Assembly (NCBI GenBank): GCA_938049225.1
Contig: CALICM010000085.1
Span: forward strand, 1 to 49,107
Reading direction: 5' to 3'
From: an uncultured Paracoccaceae bacterium
GTDB lineage: Bacteria > Pseudomonadota > Alphaproteobacteria > Rhodobacterales > Rhodobacteraceae
Length of the DNA: 49,107 bases
Each line of letters begins with the position of its first letter. The first letter of the stretch is position 1. The notes under the pieces are model-generated. The model searched no databases and was not told the DNA's origin. It was given only the letters and a program-made list of their open reading frames with translations. The translations under genes were made by a program, and so were the position numbers. Shown here one piece after another: positions 1 through 7,548 of the stretch.

Positions 1-486
1 GTCAAAACGAACCTGACACGTATGCGGGGGCGATCCCAGCGCGGGACGAGACTGACGGCATCTGCGCCGTTTGGATCATGGGGAACCCAGACTTTGATCG
101 CCGGACTGGGGCCGTCTGATCTGATCGCACCCTGGGTCATCAAAGGCGCGATGGATGGGCCCGCCTTTGTCGCCTACATCCGCGACGTGCTGATCCCCGA
201 AATCGAACCAGGCACTGCCGTGATCCTCGACAACCTGGCCACGCATCGCAACAAGGAGGCCGAAGCGCTTCTGCACGAACACGGGTGTTGGTTCCTGTTC
301 TTGCCACCCTACAGCCCGGACCTGAATCCGATCGAGATGGCGTTCTCGAAACTCAAAGCGCACCTCAGGCGCATTGGGGCGCGATCATTTACCGGTCTGT
401 TCGAAGCCCTCAGGGAAATCTGCGACCTCTACACGCCAGAAGAATGCTGGAATTACTTTTGTCAGGCCGGATATGCTTCCACGTAA
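1..486 (+). CDS. IS630-family transposase, C-terminal part (cut by window edge)
   Basis: This is the DDE catalytic half of an IS630/Tc1-type transposase. The reading frame is open to base 1, and the codons before the first ATG (VKTNLTRMRGRS) match the stretch that normally follows the first catalytic Asp, so the gene starts outside the window. The second catalytic Asp is visible in VILDNLATHR. The third acidic residue is in the family signature PYSPDLNPIEMAFSKLK. No frameshift or stop is seen in the visible part, so it may be functional if its 5' part is intact. It points toward the META lipoprotein gene, whose stop codon lies in the element's terminal bases. Confidence 0.9.
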   Translation, partial: VKTNLTRMRGRSQRGTRLTASAPFGSWGTQTLIAGLGPSDLIAPWVIKGAMDGPAFVAYIRDVLIPEIEPGTAVILDNLATHRNKEAEALLHEHGCWFLFLPPYSPDLNPIEMAFSKLKAHLRRIGARSFTGLFEALREICDLYTPEECWNYFCQAGYAST

Positions 487-501
487 ACTGGAAATGCTTT
501 A
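1..501 (+). mobile_element. IS630-family insertion sequence, right end
   Basis: The element comprises the transposase gene plus about 15 bases of terminus ending GGAAATGCTTTA. IS630 elements insert at TA dinucleotides, and the proposed end is at the TA of CTTTAG, around 500-501. The left end lies outside the window. The exact boundary is inferred, because the partner terminal repeat cannot be seen. Confidence 0.6.
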
Positions 502-906
502 GGACGATGGCCCTTCCGCTGCGCGGAAGAACAGGCTTTGGCCCGTATCGTTGCTGAGCAACAGGCTGGACCCCGCTACCTCCGCGAAATCCATTGACCG
601 CAGCGCCAGGAAAAATGCCTCCTCCTCGCGTGCTTGCGCACAGCCGCGCTGGCTGCTTGAGAAGTCGGTAAATTCAACCCAGGGCAATGGCGCGGCCTGC
701 ACCGCTTCGAATTTATTGCAGGGCCCGGTGCCCAGCACGCGGCCCGAGTTCAACAGGCGCAATGTCGCCCCGAAAGTGGCCTCGCCACCGTTGACCTCAA
801 CCAGGGTCCAAACCGTTGATGACGGCGCCGCCTCGCCCACTGTATCTGGCAAGGGCGAGCACGCGGTAAGCGCCAGCGCCACGACAAAAGGCAGTTTACG
901 TCGCAT
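499..906 (-). CDS. META-domain lipoprotein (HslJ-like)
   Basis: This is a predicted lipoprotein of 135 residues. The start is the ATG at 906, giving MRRKLPFVVALALTAC with lipobox LTAC; an AAGGA ribosome site lies just upstream. A longer reading frame begins at 972 but would bury the signal peptide. After the lipobox comes one META domain: WTLVEVNGG near its start, a GPCNKF core, a FSSSQRGC segment and a C-terminal beta strand ending SLFFRAAEG. Proteins of this type (HslJ) sit in the cell envelope and are linked to stress or antibiotic tolerance; the molecular function is unknown. The stop codon TAA overlaps the end of the IS630 element, so the last residues may be missing or replaced. Confidence 0.8.
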   Translation of the reverse strand: MRRKLPFVVALALTACSPLPDTVGEAAPSSTVWTLVEVNGGEATFGATLRLLNSGRVLGTGPCNKFEAVQAAPLPWVEFTDFSSSQRGCAQAREEEAFFLALRSMDFAEVAGSSLLLSNDTGQSLFFRAAEGPSS

Positions 907-987
907 TGATCCTTGTCCGAACATCCGTCGCACCTTCCTAACGCCAGATCCTGCGTGAAGAAACCTTATCAAAGCCCTAACGATTGA

Positions 988-1602
988 TCAGCCAGTCGCC
1001 GCGCCCTCTGGGATAACAGGGCATTCGGTTGATGGATTAAGGTCCTCATGCGGAATGATCTGCAAAAACCGGGGCGAGGTGACAAGCGCGTTTTTCCAAT
1101 CGATACTTGGCAAGCCACCAATCCGCGTGAGCGGGTGCCAACGAGCCCGCACCTCGGTCAGAATGATCGATTCCTGATCGACCATTCTGGGCAAGATGTT
1201 CGTGGGCACGGTGGCATCCGTCAGTGGCTGATAGGCGCCCACGCCAGCGTCCGCCGATGCATGCGACCAGAGCACCTTGTACTGATTATCTTCGTAACAG
1301 ATCGATGTGATCCGCGTCGCCCGCGTCGTCAGGCGCGGCGGCAGCATCTTGTTTTGCACCGCAACCAGATAGTCCATATCGCCGTTATCAACCTTGTCAT
1401 AGCGCGACGCAATGTCCGAGATCGCGAAGGCGACCTTAAAGGTCTGTGCCTTAGATCGGAACGCATCAAAGAACAAAAGACTGAACGCGATCCACAGGAT
1501 CAACAGCGGCATATAGATCGCGAATTCGATCGTGATCACACCTTCCTCATCCCGCCGAAACTTTGAGGATACTGATCGCAAAAGAGCAAAATATCCCATC
1601 AT
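988..1602 (-). CDS. TadE/TadF-like pseudopilin
   Basis: This 204-residue protein has a short basic N-terminus, then DEEGVITIEFAIYMPLLILW, the TadE-type signature with the conserved Glu before a single membrane helix (about residues 18-43). The rest is a predicted periplasmic domain with a cysteine near each end (ICYED, TECPV). TadE-like proteins are minor pseudopilins of the Tad (Flp) pilus machinery. The gene starts with ATG overlapping the stop of the preceding tadE-like gene by four bases (ATGA), so it is translationally coupled and third in the cluster. No tad ATPase, secretin or prepilin peptidase is present in the window. Confidence 0.82.
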   Translation of the reverse strand: MMGYFALLRSVSSKFRRDEEGVITIEFAIYMPLLILWIAFSLLFFDAFRSKAQTFKVAFAISDIASRYDKVDNGDMDYLVAVQNKMLPPRLTTRATRITSICYEDNQYKVLWSHASADAGVGAYQPLTDATVPTNILPRMVDQESIILTEVRARWHPLTRIGGLPSIDWKNALVTSPRFLQIIPHEDLNPSTECPVIPEGAATG

Positions 1603-2126
1603 GCAGGCTCGTTCATAAAGGCCGTGTAGGCGACCATCTGCACCCCGCCAGACGCATCCTTGGGCATTTGCAGACCCAGGCCCATACCGGGAATGATCGG
1701 GTCGATGATCATACAGGCGCGGACAAACACCACTTCGCCCCGCTGACCAGGATTGAAGTCAATCTTGGGGTTGATCGCCCCGGTGCGGTCGATACAGTTC
1801 GCTTGGTTCTGCGGGTAGGACGCATCGATATTCATCGGGACAACCTCGAGGATCAAATCCCGTCGGCAGTTCGCCAGATTGCCGGAATGCTCGCAAATCG
1901 CGTCTCGCAACCCATTGTGAGTCAACGCGTTTGCATAGCCCAGTTGCAGATCCCGAACCGCGATGCTGACACCGCGCTCCAGAAGCATCGAGCGGGTCAT
2001 CAGCCACCCCGCCTCGATGACCGAGAAGACCAGGGCCAGAAGAACCGGGAACACCAGGACGAACTCGATCGTTGCGGCCCCCTCGTCATCCTGACGAAAC
2101 AGTCTTAGGCGTTTCAGCAAAGCCAT
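1599..2126 (-). CDS. tadE: TadE-like pseudopilin
   Basis: This 175-residue protein has the N-terminal TadE signature DDEGAATIEFVLVFPVLLAL, where processing would leave the conserved Glu at position +5, followed by one membrane helix. A periplasmic domain with several cysteines (ICEH, NCRRD, NCIDR, RACMI) follows; these could form disulfides. The start ATG is preceded by AAGGGGA. The gene begins 10 bases after the tadG-like gene and overlaps the next gene by ATGA, so the three genes form one transcription unit. Confidence 0.85.
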   Translation of the reverse strand: MALLKRLRLFRQDDEGAATIEFVLVFPVLLALVFSVIEAGWLMTRSMLLERGVSIAVRDLQLGYANALTHNGLRDAICEHSGNLANCRRDLILEVVPMNIDASYPQNQANCIDRTGAINPKIDFNPGQRGEVVFVRACMIIDPIIPGMGLGLQMPKDASGGVQMVAYTAFMNEPA

Positions 2127-2136
2127 TGTCGTCCCC

Positions 2137-3846
2137 TTACTGTGTCAGCCGCAGCTTTTTGATGCTGGCTGCGATGTTGGCAAAGGCGATGTCGATGTTA
2201 TGACCGTTGGTGTCATACTCGGTCGCAACCGACGATGCGCAGTCGTTCAGTGCTGCCTTGGCCGCGAGCCCATCGGTCGTGTCGTCCAATTCAAACGCGA
2301 CGGTGAAGACGATGGTGTTGCTGTGCTGCTTTGCCGCCTCGCAAATCTGAGACAGATAGGCATCGCCTTTGCCACCATCATTGCGATTGTCGACGTTCAA
2401 TTCGAGCCAACCGTCCGGCGCCAAGTTGTCATTCCAGTACGCGGGGGTCTGCGTGGCATACCTGTCATCTCTAAAGTCGTACTGCCGCGTGTTCCGACCG
2501 TCAGTCATCAGGATAACAACCTTTTGCGTGTTCGGGTCACTCCAATCCGAGGGCCAACCCGAGAACTCAGCGGGAACATCACCGCTGTTGATGAGTTCTT
2601 GAACCACCGGGCGCGCCGTCGGATCCAGCATCGCAACGCCCCACTTCATGCCAGTATACGAGGCGGTCCACCCTTCGTAGTCCAAGTTGTCGATCGCGGT
2701 TTTCAGCTTTGTGTTGTCGTTCGAGTAAGGCACGATCTGGTTGGTCGTCTCGGGGCAAAGATAGTTCGATGGCACTTTGACCTCTTTCTTATAATAGGGC
2801 CCATAGACAGCCTTGTACCGCCAGCCATAGATGGTCCACACGCGTTGGTAGTACAGGAAATTCCGCGTCCAATAATAGCGTGTGCTCCAGTAATCATAGA
2901 AGTGCTCGCTCTGCTGCAAAGTCGTCAGGGTACTGATGTCCGTTCGCGTATAGTCATCAGACGAAAAGTTGACGCAATTTCCATAGGTGTGGTGACGGTT
3001 GATCGTATAAGCGTCCGCCATTTTGTCCGACAGGTTCACCTGTGCCGAATAAGGGATGATCGAAATCGCGGTCCGGTCGCGGTTGTCGTCGTTCAAAACA
3101 TCGTCGACAAACTGGCGCGCTGCTTTCTGAAGGTCGGTCAACCGTGTCGCACCGACCTCCGAGGTTGCGGTCGAAGAGGCCGACATCGAGTCGGACACAT
3201 CCAAAATCAAGGAAACCTCAAGGTTGCCGGCGTTGTCTTGCGCTTGGGCCATGGCAGGCACCGACATCGTGTCGATCCCCATCATATTCAGGAAGAACGT
3301 GTTTAGCTTGTAGTTGGCCGAGGCTGTCACCCGACGCCCACCGGTGATCTGGGGTGAACTCACATCGATATTCAGCACTGGGGACTGATAGCTGCGCGAC
3401 TTCATATAGTCCAAGATAAGCTCGCGCGTTGCGACTTCGGTTTCGGTCAGCGATACACCATCGCTACCGCCGCTTTGAAACAGCGCGTCATTCCCACCCG
3501 AGGACGCATCCTGCGCATCGGTTAAATCGCTATCGCCGCCAGGTTCACCATCGCCAAATCCAACCTCGTCTGGCCCGCCATCTGAGCCGCTAGCGTTCGC
3601 GATGGTCGGCAGGACTTGATCCACATCAGCGGCGGCCAAAACGCCCCGGTCCAGGGCGTTTTGAAGATCGGCGCGCGCCATTTCATGCCGCATGAAATCG
3701 ACGGCCATGCCAGAGACGAGAACCATGGTCAAAAATGCGATGAGAATGAAGGGGGTGATGCCGCCTTCTTGGTCCATGAGGAACTCTTTAACCGTATTTC
3801 GGTTATGACTTCCAAATTCAGACGTCTTAACATCTAGGTGTTTCAT
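2137..3846 (-). CDS. tadG: TadG-like pilus protein with von Willebrand A domain
   Basis: This 569-residue protein has an N-terminal Tad signature (DQEGGITPFILIAFLTMVLV, residues 25-44) forming one membrane helix. An acidic Gly/Ser/Asp-rich linker (about 85-130) leads to a von Willebrand A domain. The metal site DxSxS is complete (D216, S218, S220) and a second MIDAS-loop motif MTDG lies at 447-450. An insertion at residues 316-352 is extremely rich in Tyr, Trp and Phe (17 of 37). TadG anchors or assists Tad pilus assembly in the envelope. First gene of the cluster. A strong AGGAGG (3879-3884, minus strand) lies about 30 bases before the ATG without a nearby start codon; the local ribosome site GAGAG is weak. 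Confidence 0.88.
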   Translation of the reverse strand: MKHLDVKTSEFGSHNRNTVKEFLMDQEGGITPFILIAFLTMVLVSGMAVDFMRHEMARADLQNALDRGVLAAADVDQVLPTIANASGSDGGPDEVGFGDGEPGGDSDLTDAQDASSGGNDALFQSGGSDGVSLTETEVATRELILDYMKSRSYQSPVLNIDVSSPQITGGRRVTASANYKLNTFFLNMMGIDTMSVPAMAQAQDNAGNLEVSLILDVSDSMSASSTATSEVGATRLTDLQKAARQFVDDVLNDDNRDRTAISIIPYSAQVNLSDKMADAYTINRHHTYGNCVNFSSDDYTRTDISTLTTLQQSEHFYDYWSTRYYWTRNFLYYQRVWTIYGWRYKAVYGPYYKKEVKVPSNYLCPETTNQIVPYSNDNTKLKTAIDNLDYEGWTASYTGMKWGVAMLDPTARPVVQELINSGDVPAEFSGWPSDWSDPNTQKVVILMTDGRNTRQYDFRDDRYATQTPAYWNDNLAPDGWLELNVDNRNDGGKGDAYLSQICEAAKQHSNTIVFTVAFELDDTTDGLAAKAALNDCASSVATEYDTNGHNIDIAFANIAASIKKLRLTQ

Positions 3847-4287
3847 GGCGCTCTCGGCTGTTGCTGTTTGTCTTTATTCCTCCTCAATAGTTAACGCGTG
3901 ATTCGACCGAATTTTGGACTGTCGCGTGACCATACAGCGGGCCAGATAAGGCCCGGTCGACATAGTATGGCGCAATTCGTTAATTTGTGGCGGCGCTGGG
4001 CGGCATTGAAATGGTTTCTCAATCAGTCTATTTTTTCTATTATTATCAGAATATTAGAAACCCTTGGCGCGCGGCGTTTTGGTTAACACACGCAAGGCGA
4101 CTGCCTTAATGACCCCACACAACTTCCAGATGCCAACAGCGGCGCCGTGCCGAACCCTTGCCAAATCATTGGGTTGGTATCCGCCAGGCAAGTCCCGCTT
4201 ACTCCGGGGGTGCCACAGGAAAAACAAACAACTTTATGTAACGTAAACGGGCCAGGGCGGCGTTAATATGCGTTAAGCCCCGGATCC
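3847..4287. other. Non-coding spacer between the Tad cluster and the first catabolic operon
   Basis: This 441-base spacer lies upstream of the tadG-like gene and downstream of the oxidoreductase gene, both on the minus strand, so it should hold the Tad promoter and the end of the catabolic transcript. It is AT-rich around 4020-4065. A 60-codon plus-strand frame at 4064-4246 has no recognisable protein features and was not called. Two TTAA boxes at 4263-4276 are six bases apart, one short of a CtrA site. No clear rho-independent terminator was found. Confidence 0.5.
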
Positions 4288-5418
4288 TTAGCCATCCAAC
4301 GTCACCCAAGCCGCATTTCGGGCCGAGGACCTGACACACGCGCCCACAAACTGGACCCCCTTCAGCCCATCATGGACCGTCGGATAGATCACCTCGTCCG
4401 CAGGCCGCCCGCCGTCCCGGGCCGCCACAATCGCCTCAGCAGCCTCGCTATAGATCGTCGCGAAACCCTCAAGATATCCTTCGGGATGGCCCGGCGGCAC
4501 ACGGCTCACACGGCCCGCTGCCGCGCCTGCGCCGGCCCCGCTGCGGGTCAGCAGCCGCTTGGGCTCACCGAATGGCGTATGCCACAGGTAGTTCGGATCC
4601 TCCTGCGCCCATTCCAATCCGCCCGTCTCGCCATAGACCCGTAGGCGCAAGGCGTTCTCGTTGCCCGGCGCCACTTGGCTGCACCACAGCATGCCCCGCG
4701 CGCCGCCCTTGAACCGCAGCATCACGTGACCGTTGTCATCCAATTGCCGCCCCGAGACGAAAGCCTGCAGGTCCGCGGCCAGGCTTTCAACCTCAAGCCC
4801 GGTCACAAAACATGCCAAATTATGCGCATGCGTGCCGATATCCCCGGTCGAGCCCCCTGCCCCCGACTGGGCTGGATCGGTCCGCCACCGCGCCTGCTTG
4901 ATGTCCTGATCCACGGTCAGCCAATCCTGCGGATACTCGACCTGCACCACCCGGATCGCGCCCAGCGTGCCATCAGCGATCATCTCGCGCGCTTGGCGCA
5001 CCATCGGGTAGCCCGTGTAATTGTGGGTGAGCACGAACAGCGCATCCGACGCCTCGACCGCCTTCACCAGCTTTTTGGCATCCGCCAGGGTCGAGGTCAG
5101 CGGCTTGTCACAGATCACATGGATCCCGCGTTTCAGAAACTCCCGCGCTGCGGCGTAGTGCACATGGTTGGGCGTCACGATCGCCACTGCTTCGATCCCG
5201 TTTTTCAGCCGCGCCTCGCGGATCGCCATGGATTTGAAGTCGTCGTAGACGCGCGGCAGCCCCAGCGCCTCGCCCGAGGCTTGCGCCTTTTCGGGCGTTG
5301 ACGACAGCGCACCCGCGACCAACTCGAACCGATCGTCGATGCGGGACGCAATCCGATGCACCGCGCCAATAAAGGCGTCGTTGCCGCCGCCTACCATGCC
5401 CAAACGTATTCGGCTCAT
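4288..5418 (-). CDS. Gfo/Idh/MocA-family dehydrogenase
   Basis: This 376-residue NAD(P)-dependent sugar or polyol oxidoreductase has the N-terminal Rossmann motif LGMVGGGNDAFIGAVH. The family signature with the catalytic-region lysine, HVICDKPLTSTLADAKKLV, lies around residue 95. A C-terminal alpha/beta substrate domain carries the GDIGTHAHNL histidine motif. The chosen start is the ATG that overlaps the previous stop (TGATG); a GTG three bases upstream is an alternative. It is the last gene of an eleven-gene minus-strand operon. Gfo enzymes paired with TIM-barrel isomerases often oxidise or reduce keto-sugars or inositols; the actual substrate cannot be read from the sequence. Confidence 0.88.
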   Translation of the reverse strand: MSRIRLGMVGGGNDAFIGAVHRIASRIDDRFELVAGALSSTPEKAQASGEALGLPRVYDDFKSMAIREARLKNGIEAVAIVTPNHVHYAAAREFLKRGIHVICDKPLTSTLADAKKLVKAVEASDALFVLTHNYTGYPMVRQAREMIADGTLGAIRVVQVEYPQDWLTVDQDIKQARWRTDPAQSGAGGSTGDIGTHAHNLACFVTGLEVESLAADLQAFVSGRQLDDNGHVMLRFKGGARGMLWCSQVAPGNENALRLRVYGETGGLEWAQEDPNYLWHTPFGEPKRLLTRSGAGAGAAAGRVSRVPPGHPEGYLEGFATIYSEAAEAIVAARDGGRPADEVIYPTVHDGLKGVQFVGACVRSSARNAAWVTLDG

Positions 5419-6473
5419 CACGAAATCCCCAGCATCTTGCGGTTCGCAGCCTCGTCTGTGCCACCATCCGCGAAATCGTCAAACGCCCGCTCGGTCACCC
5501 GAATGATATGATCGCTGACAAATTGCGCACCTTCGCGCGCGCCATCCTCGGGGTGTTTCAGGCAGCATTCCCATTCTACCACAGCCCAACCATCGAAGTC
5601 GTTCGCCGCCATTTTCGAGAACACCGCCCCAAAGTCCACCTGCCCGTCACCCAACGACCGGAACCGGCCAGCGCGATCCACCCAGGACTGATAGCCGCCA
5701 TATACGCCCTGCCGCCCGGTCGGATTAAACTCGGCATCCTTCACATGGAACATCCGGATCCGGTCGCGATAGATATCGATGTTGTCCAGATAATCCAGAC
5801 ACTGCAGAACATAGTGCGAGGGGTCGTACAGCATGTTGCAGCGGGCATGCCCGCCGACGCGCTCTAGGAACATTTCGAACGTCACGCCATCGTGCAGATC
5901 CTCGCCCGGATGGATTTCGTAGCAGACATCGACACCGCAATCCTCGGCATGATCCAGGATCGGCCGCCAGCGCTTGGCCAACTCGTCAAAAGCGGTCTCG
6001 ACCAGCCCCGCGGGCCGCTGCGGCCAGGGGTACATATAGGGCCAGGCCAAGGCGCCCGAGAACGTCGCATGCGCGCCAATCCCCAGGTTTTTCGACGCCG
6101 TCAGCGCCAGCTTAACTTGTTCAACCGCCCATTCCTGCCGCGCCTTCGGATTGCCATGCACCGATGGTTCCGCGAACCCGTCGAACCCCGCGTCATAGGC
6201 CGGATGCACGGCCACTAGCTGGCCCTGCAAATGCGTCGATAGTTCGGTCACCTCGACGCCGTTCTCGGCCGCCTGCCCCTTGAAGGTATCGCAGTAATCC
6301 TTGCTTGCGGCCGCCTGGGCCAGGTCGAACAACCGTCCATCCCAGCTGGGCACTTGCACACCTTTATAGCCGCAGTCCGCAGCCCATTTGGTGATCGCAT
6401 CCCATGAATTGAACGGCGCCTCGTCCCCCGCGAACTGCGCCAGAAATAACGCTGGTCCCTTGATGGTTTTCAT
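5418..6473 (-). CDS. Sugar phosphate isomerase/epimerase-like TIM-barrel protein
   Basis: This 351-residue protein is of the xylose-isomerase-like / AP-endonuclease-2 TIM-barrel superfamily. Metal-ligand-type motifs are visible: CYEIHPGEDLHDG, LYDPSHYVLQ, MFHVKDAEF and VVEWECCL, supplying the Glu/Asp/His/Glu set. The length exceeds the usual 260-300 residues and includes the insertion GRQGVYGGYQSWVDRAGRFRS, seen in cytosolic sugar-converting members. It is translationally coupled to the downstream Gfo-type dehydrogenase, so the two probably act on successive intermediates. A strong GGGGGAGGG site precedes the ATG. Confidence 0.85.
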   Translation of the reverse strand: MKTIKGPALFLAQFAGDEAPFNSWDAITKWAADCGYKGVQVPSWDGRLFDLAQAAASKDYCDTFKGQAAENGVEVTELSTHLQGQLVAVHPAYDAGFDGFAEPSVHGNPKARQEWAVEQVKLALTASKNLGIGAHATFSGALAWPYMYPWPQRPAGLVETAFDELAKRWRPILDHAEDCGVDVCYEIHPGEDLHDGVTFEMFLERVGGHARCNMLYDPSHYVLQCLDYLDNIDIYRDRIRMFHVKDAEFNPTGRQGVYGGYQSWVDRAGRFRSLGDGQVDFGAVFSKMAANDFDGWAVVEWECCLKHPEDGAREGAQFVSDHIIRVTERAFDDFADGGTDEAANRKMLGIS

Positions 6474-6491
6474 AATCCCTCCCCCGCCGAA

Positions 6492-7541
6492 TTACTCCGG
6501 CATGTTTTCCTTCAGATAGACATCGATCCTAATCCGCTCTTGTGCGGGGTTGATCGGCAAGGCGTCTCGTTGGGCACGCATCACCCGCACAGCGCTGCGC
6601 ACCAAATGCCCGGCATCTTGGCTGATTACCGCATCAAACACACCCTTTGCCAGCGCCTCGCGCGACAGCGGCGTCAATTCATGCGCGATCACCACAGGTT
6701 TTTTTGCCAAACATTGGGTTTCAAAGTAGCGCACCAGTCCAGCGTTTCCCGCAGCCGAGGAATAGATCCCAACCACATCGCCGCCCGCCGCCATCGCCCG
6801 CGGCAGCAACCGCTGGATCAACTCCGGATCATCGCGCCCCTCAAGCGAGGCCAAGACCTCCAACGCCGGGAAGTCCCGTGCCATGACCTCGTCAAACCCC
6901 AGCCGCCGCTCAAGGTGATCCCGCGCCAGCATCGAGCCGGTCAGGACCAGCACCTGACCCCGCCGCCCGCCCAGGAACCGTCCCATCAGTTGCGCCGCAG
7001 TCCGCCCGGCCGCCACGTTATCGACACCGATGTAGCTATCGCGCTCGGAGCTGGGCAAATCCGCCACTAACGACACGACTGCCACGCCATGCCGCTTCAA
7101 CCGCGCGACCGAGTCCCGGACCGACGGCGTCTCGGGTCCAAACACCGCCACCCCGTCCACATCGCTCAGCTCAATCGCATCAATGGCATCGGACAGTGCC
7201 ACGGGGTCAAAGGCCGCCACGCGGATACAGCGCAGCTGCGTCCGCTCGCGCTTCAACCCGTCGGCCAAGGCGTCAATTTGCGCCTCGAGCAAACTCAAAA
7301 ACTCATTCCGCCCCTCGGGCAAGATGAACACAAACTCATAGACCCGCCCCCGCGCCAGGTTCGCGGCCGCTGTGTCGCGCACATAGCCCAGATCGGCAAT
7401 CGCTTGGTTGACCTTGTCGACGGTCACCTTGCGCACGCCGGGCCGCCCGTTCAGCACCCGGTCCACGGTCGCAAGGCTGACCTCGGCCACGCGCGCGATG
7501 TCATTGACCGTTGGGTTTGCCAGGGTCGTACCGGTCTTCAT
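6492..7541 (-). CDS. LacI-family transcriptional regulator
   Basis: This is a repressor of about 349 residues. The LacI helix-turn-helix is complete (TVNDIARVAEVSLATVDRVL followed by a hinge-like NGRPGVRKVTVDKVNQAI) and is followed by a periplasmic-binding-protein-like effector domain. The start is the ATG at 7541, eight bases after the kinase stop and preceded by AAGGA; an upstream in-frame start at 7565 would overlap the kinase gene. It lies inside the operon it probably controls. The likely operators are the two identical palindromes with a central CG at 15339-15385, upstream of the binding-protein gene. The effector is presumably the imported sugar/polyol or a derivative. Confidence 0.9.
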   Translation of the reverse strand: MKTGTTLANPTVNDIARVAEVSLATVDRVLNGRPGVRKVTVDKVNQAIADLGYVRDTAAANLARGRVYEFVFILPEGRNEFLSLLEAQIDALADGLKRERTQLRCIRVAAFDPVALSDAIDAIELSDVDGVAVFGPETPSVRDSVARLKRHGVAVVSLVADLPSSERDSYIGVDNVAAGRTAAQLMGRFLGGRRGQVLVLTGSMLARDHLERRLGFDEVMARDFPALEVLASLEGRDDPELIQRLLPRAMAAGGDVVGIYSSAAGNAGLVRYFETQCLAKKPVVIAHELTPLSREALAKGVFDAVISQDAGHLVRSAVRVMRAQRDALPINPAQERIRIDVYLKENMPE

Positions 7542-7548
7542 TGTCCTT

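Noticed and set aside
2200-3306. 368-codon plus-strand frame opposite the TadG-like gene
   Set aside because: The opposite strand encodes a complete VWA protein; the plus-strand translation has no recognisable features.
4064-4246. 60-codon plus-strand frame in the spacer
   Set aside because: It has no ribosome site, no recognisable domain and a composition like non-coding DNA.
4263-4276. Possible CtrA site TTAA-TATGCG-TTAA
   Set aside because: The spacing is six rather than seven bases, and it lies at the end of a gene on the wrong side of the nearest promoter.
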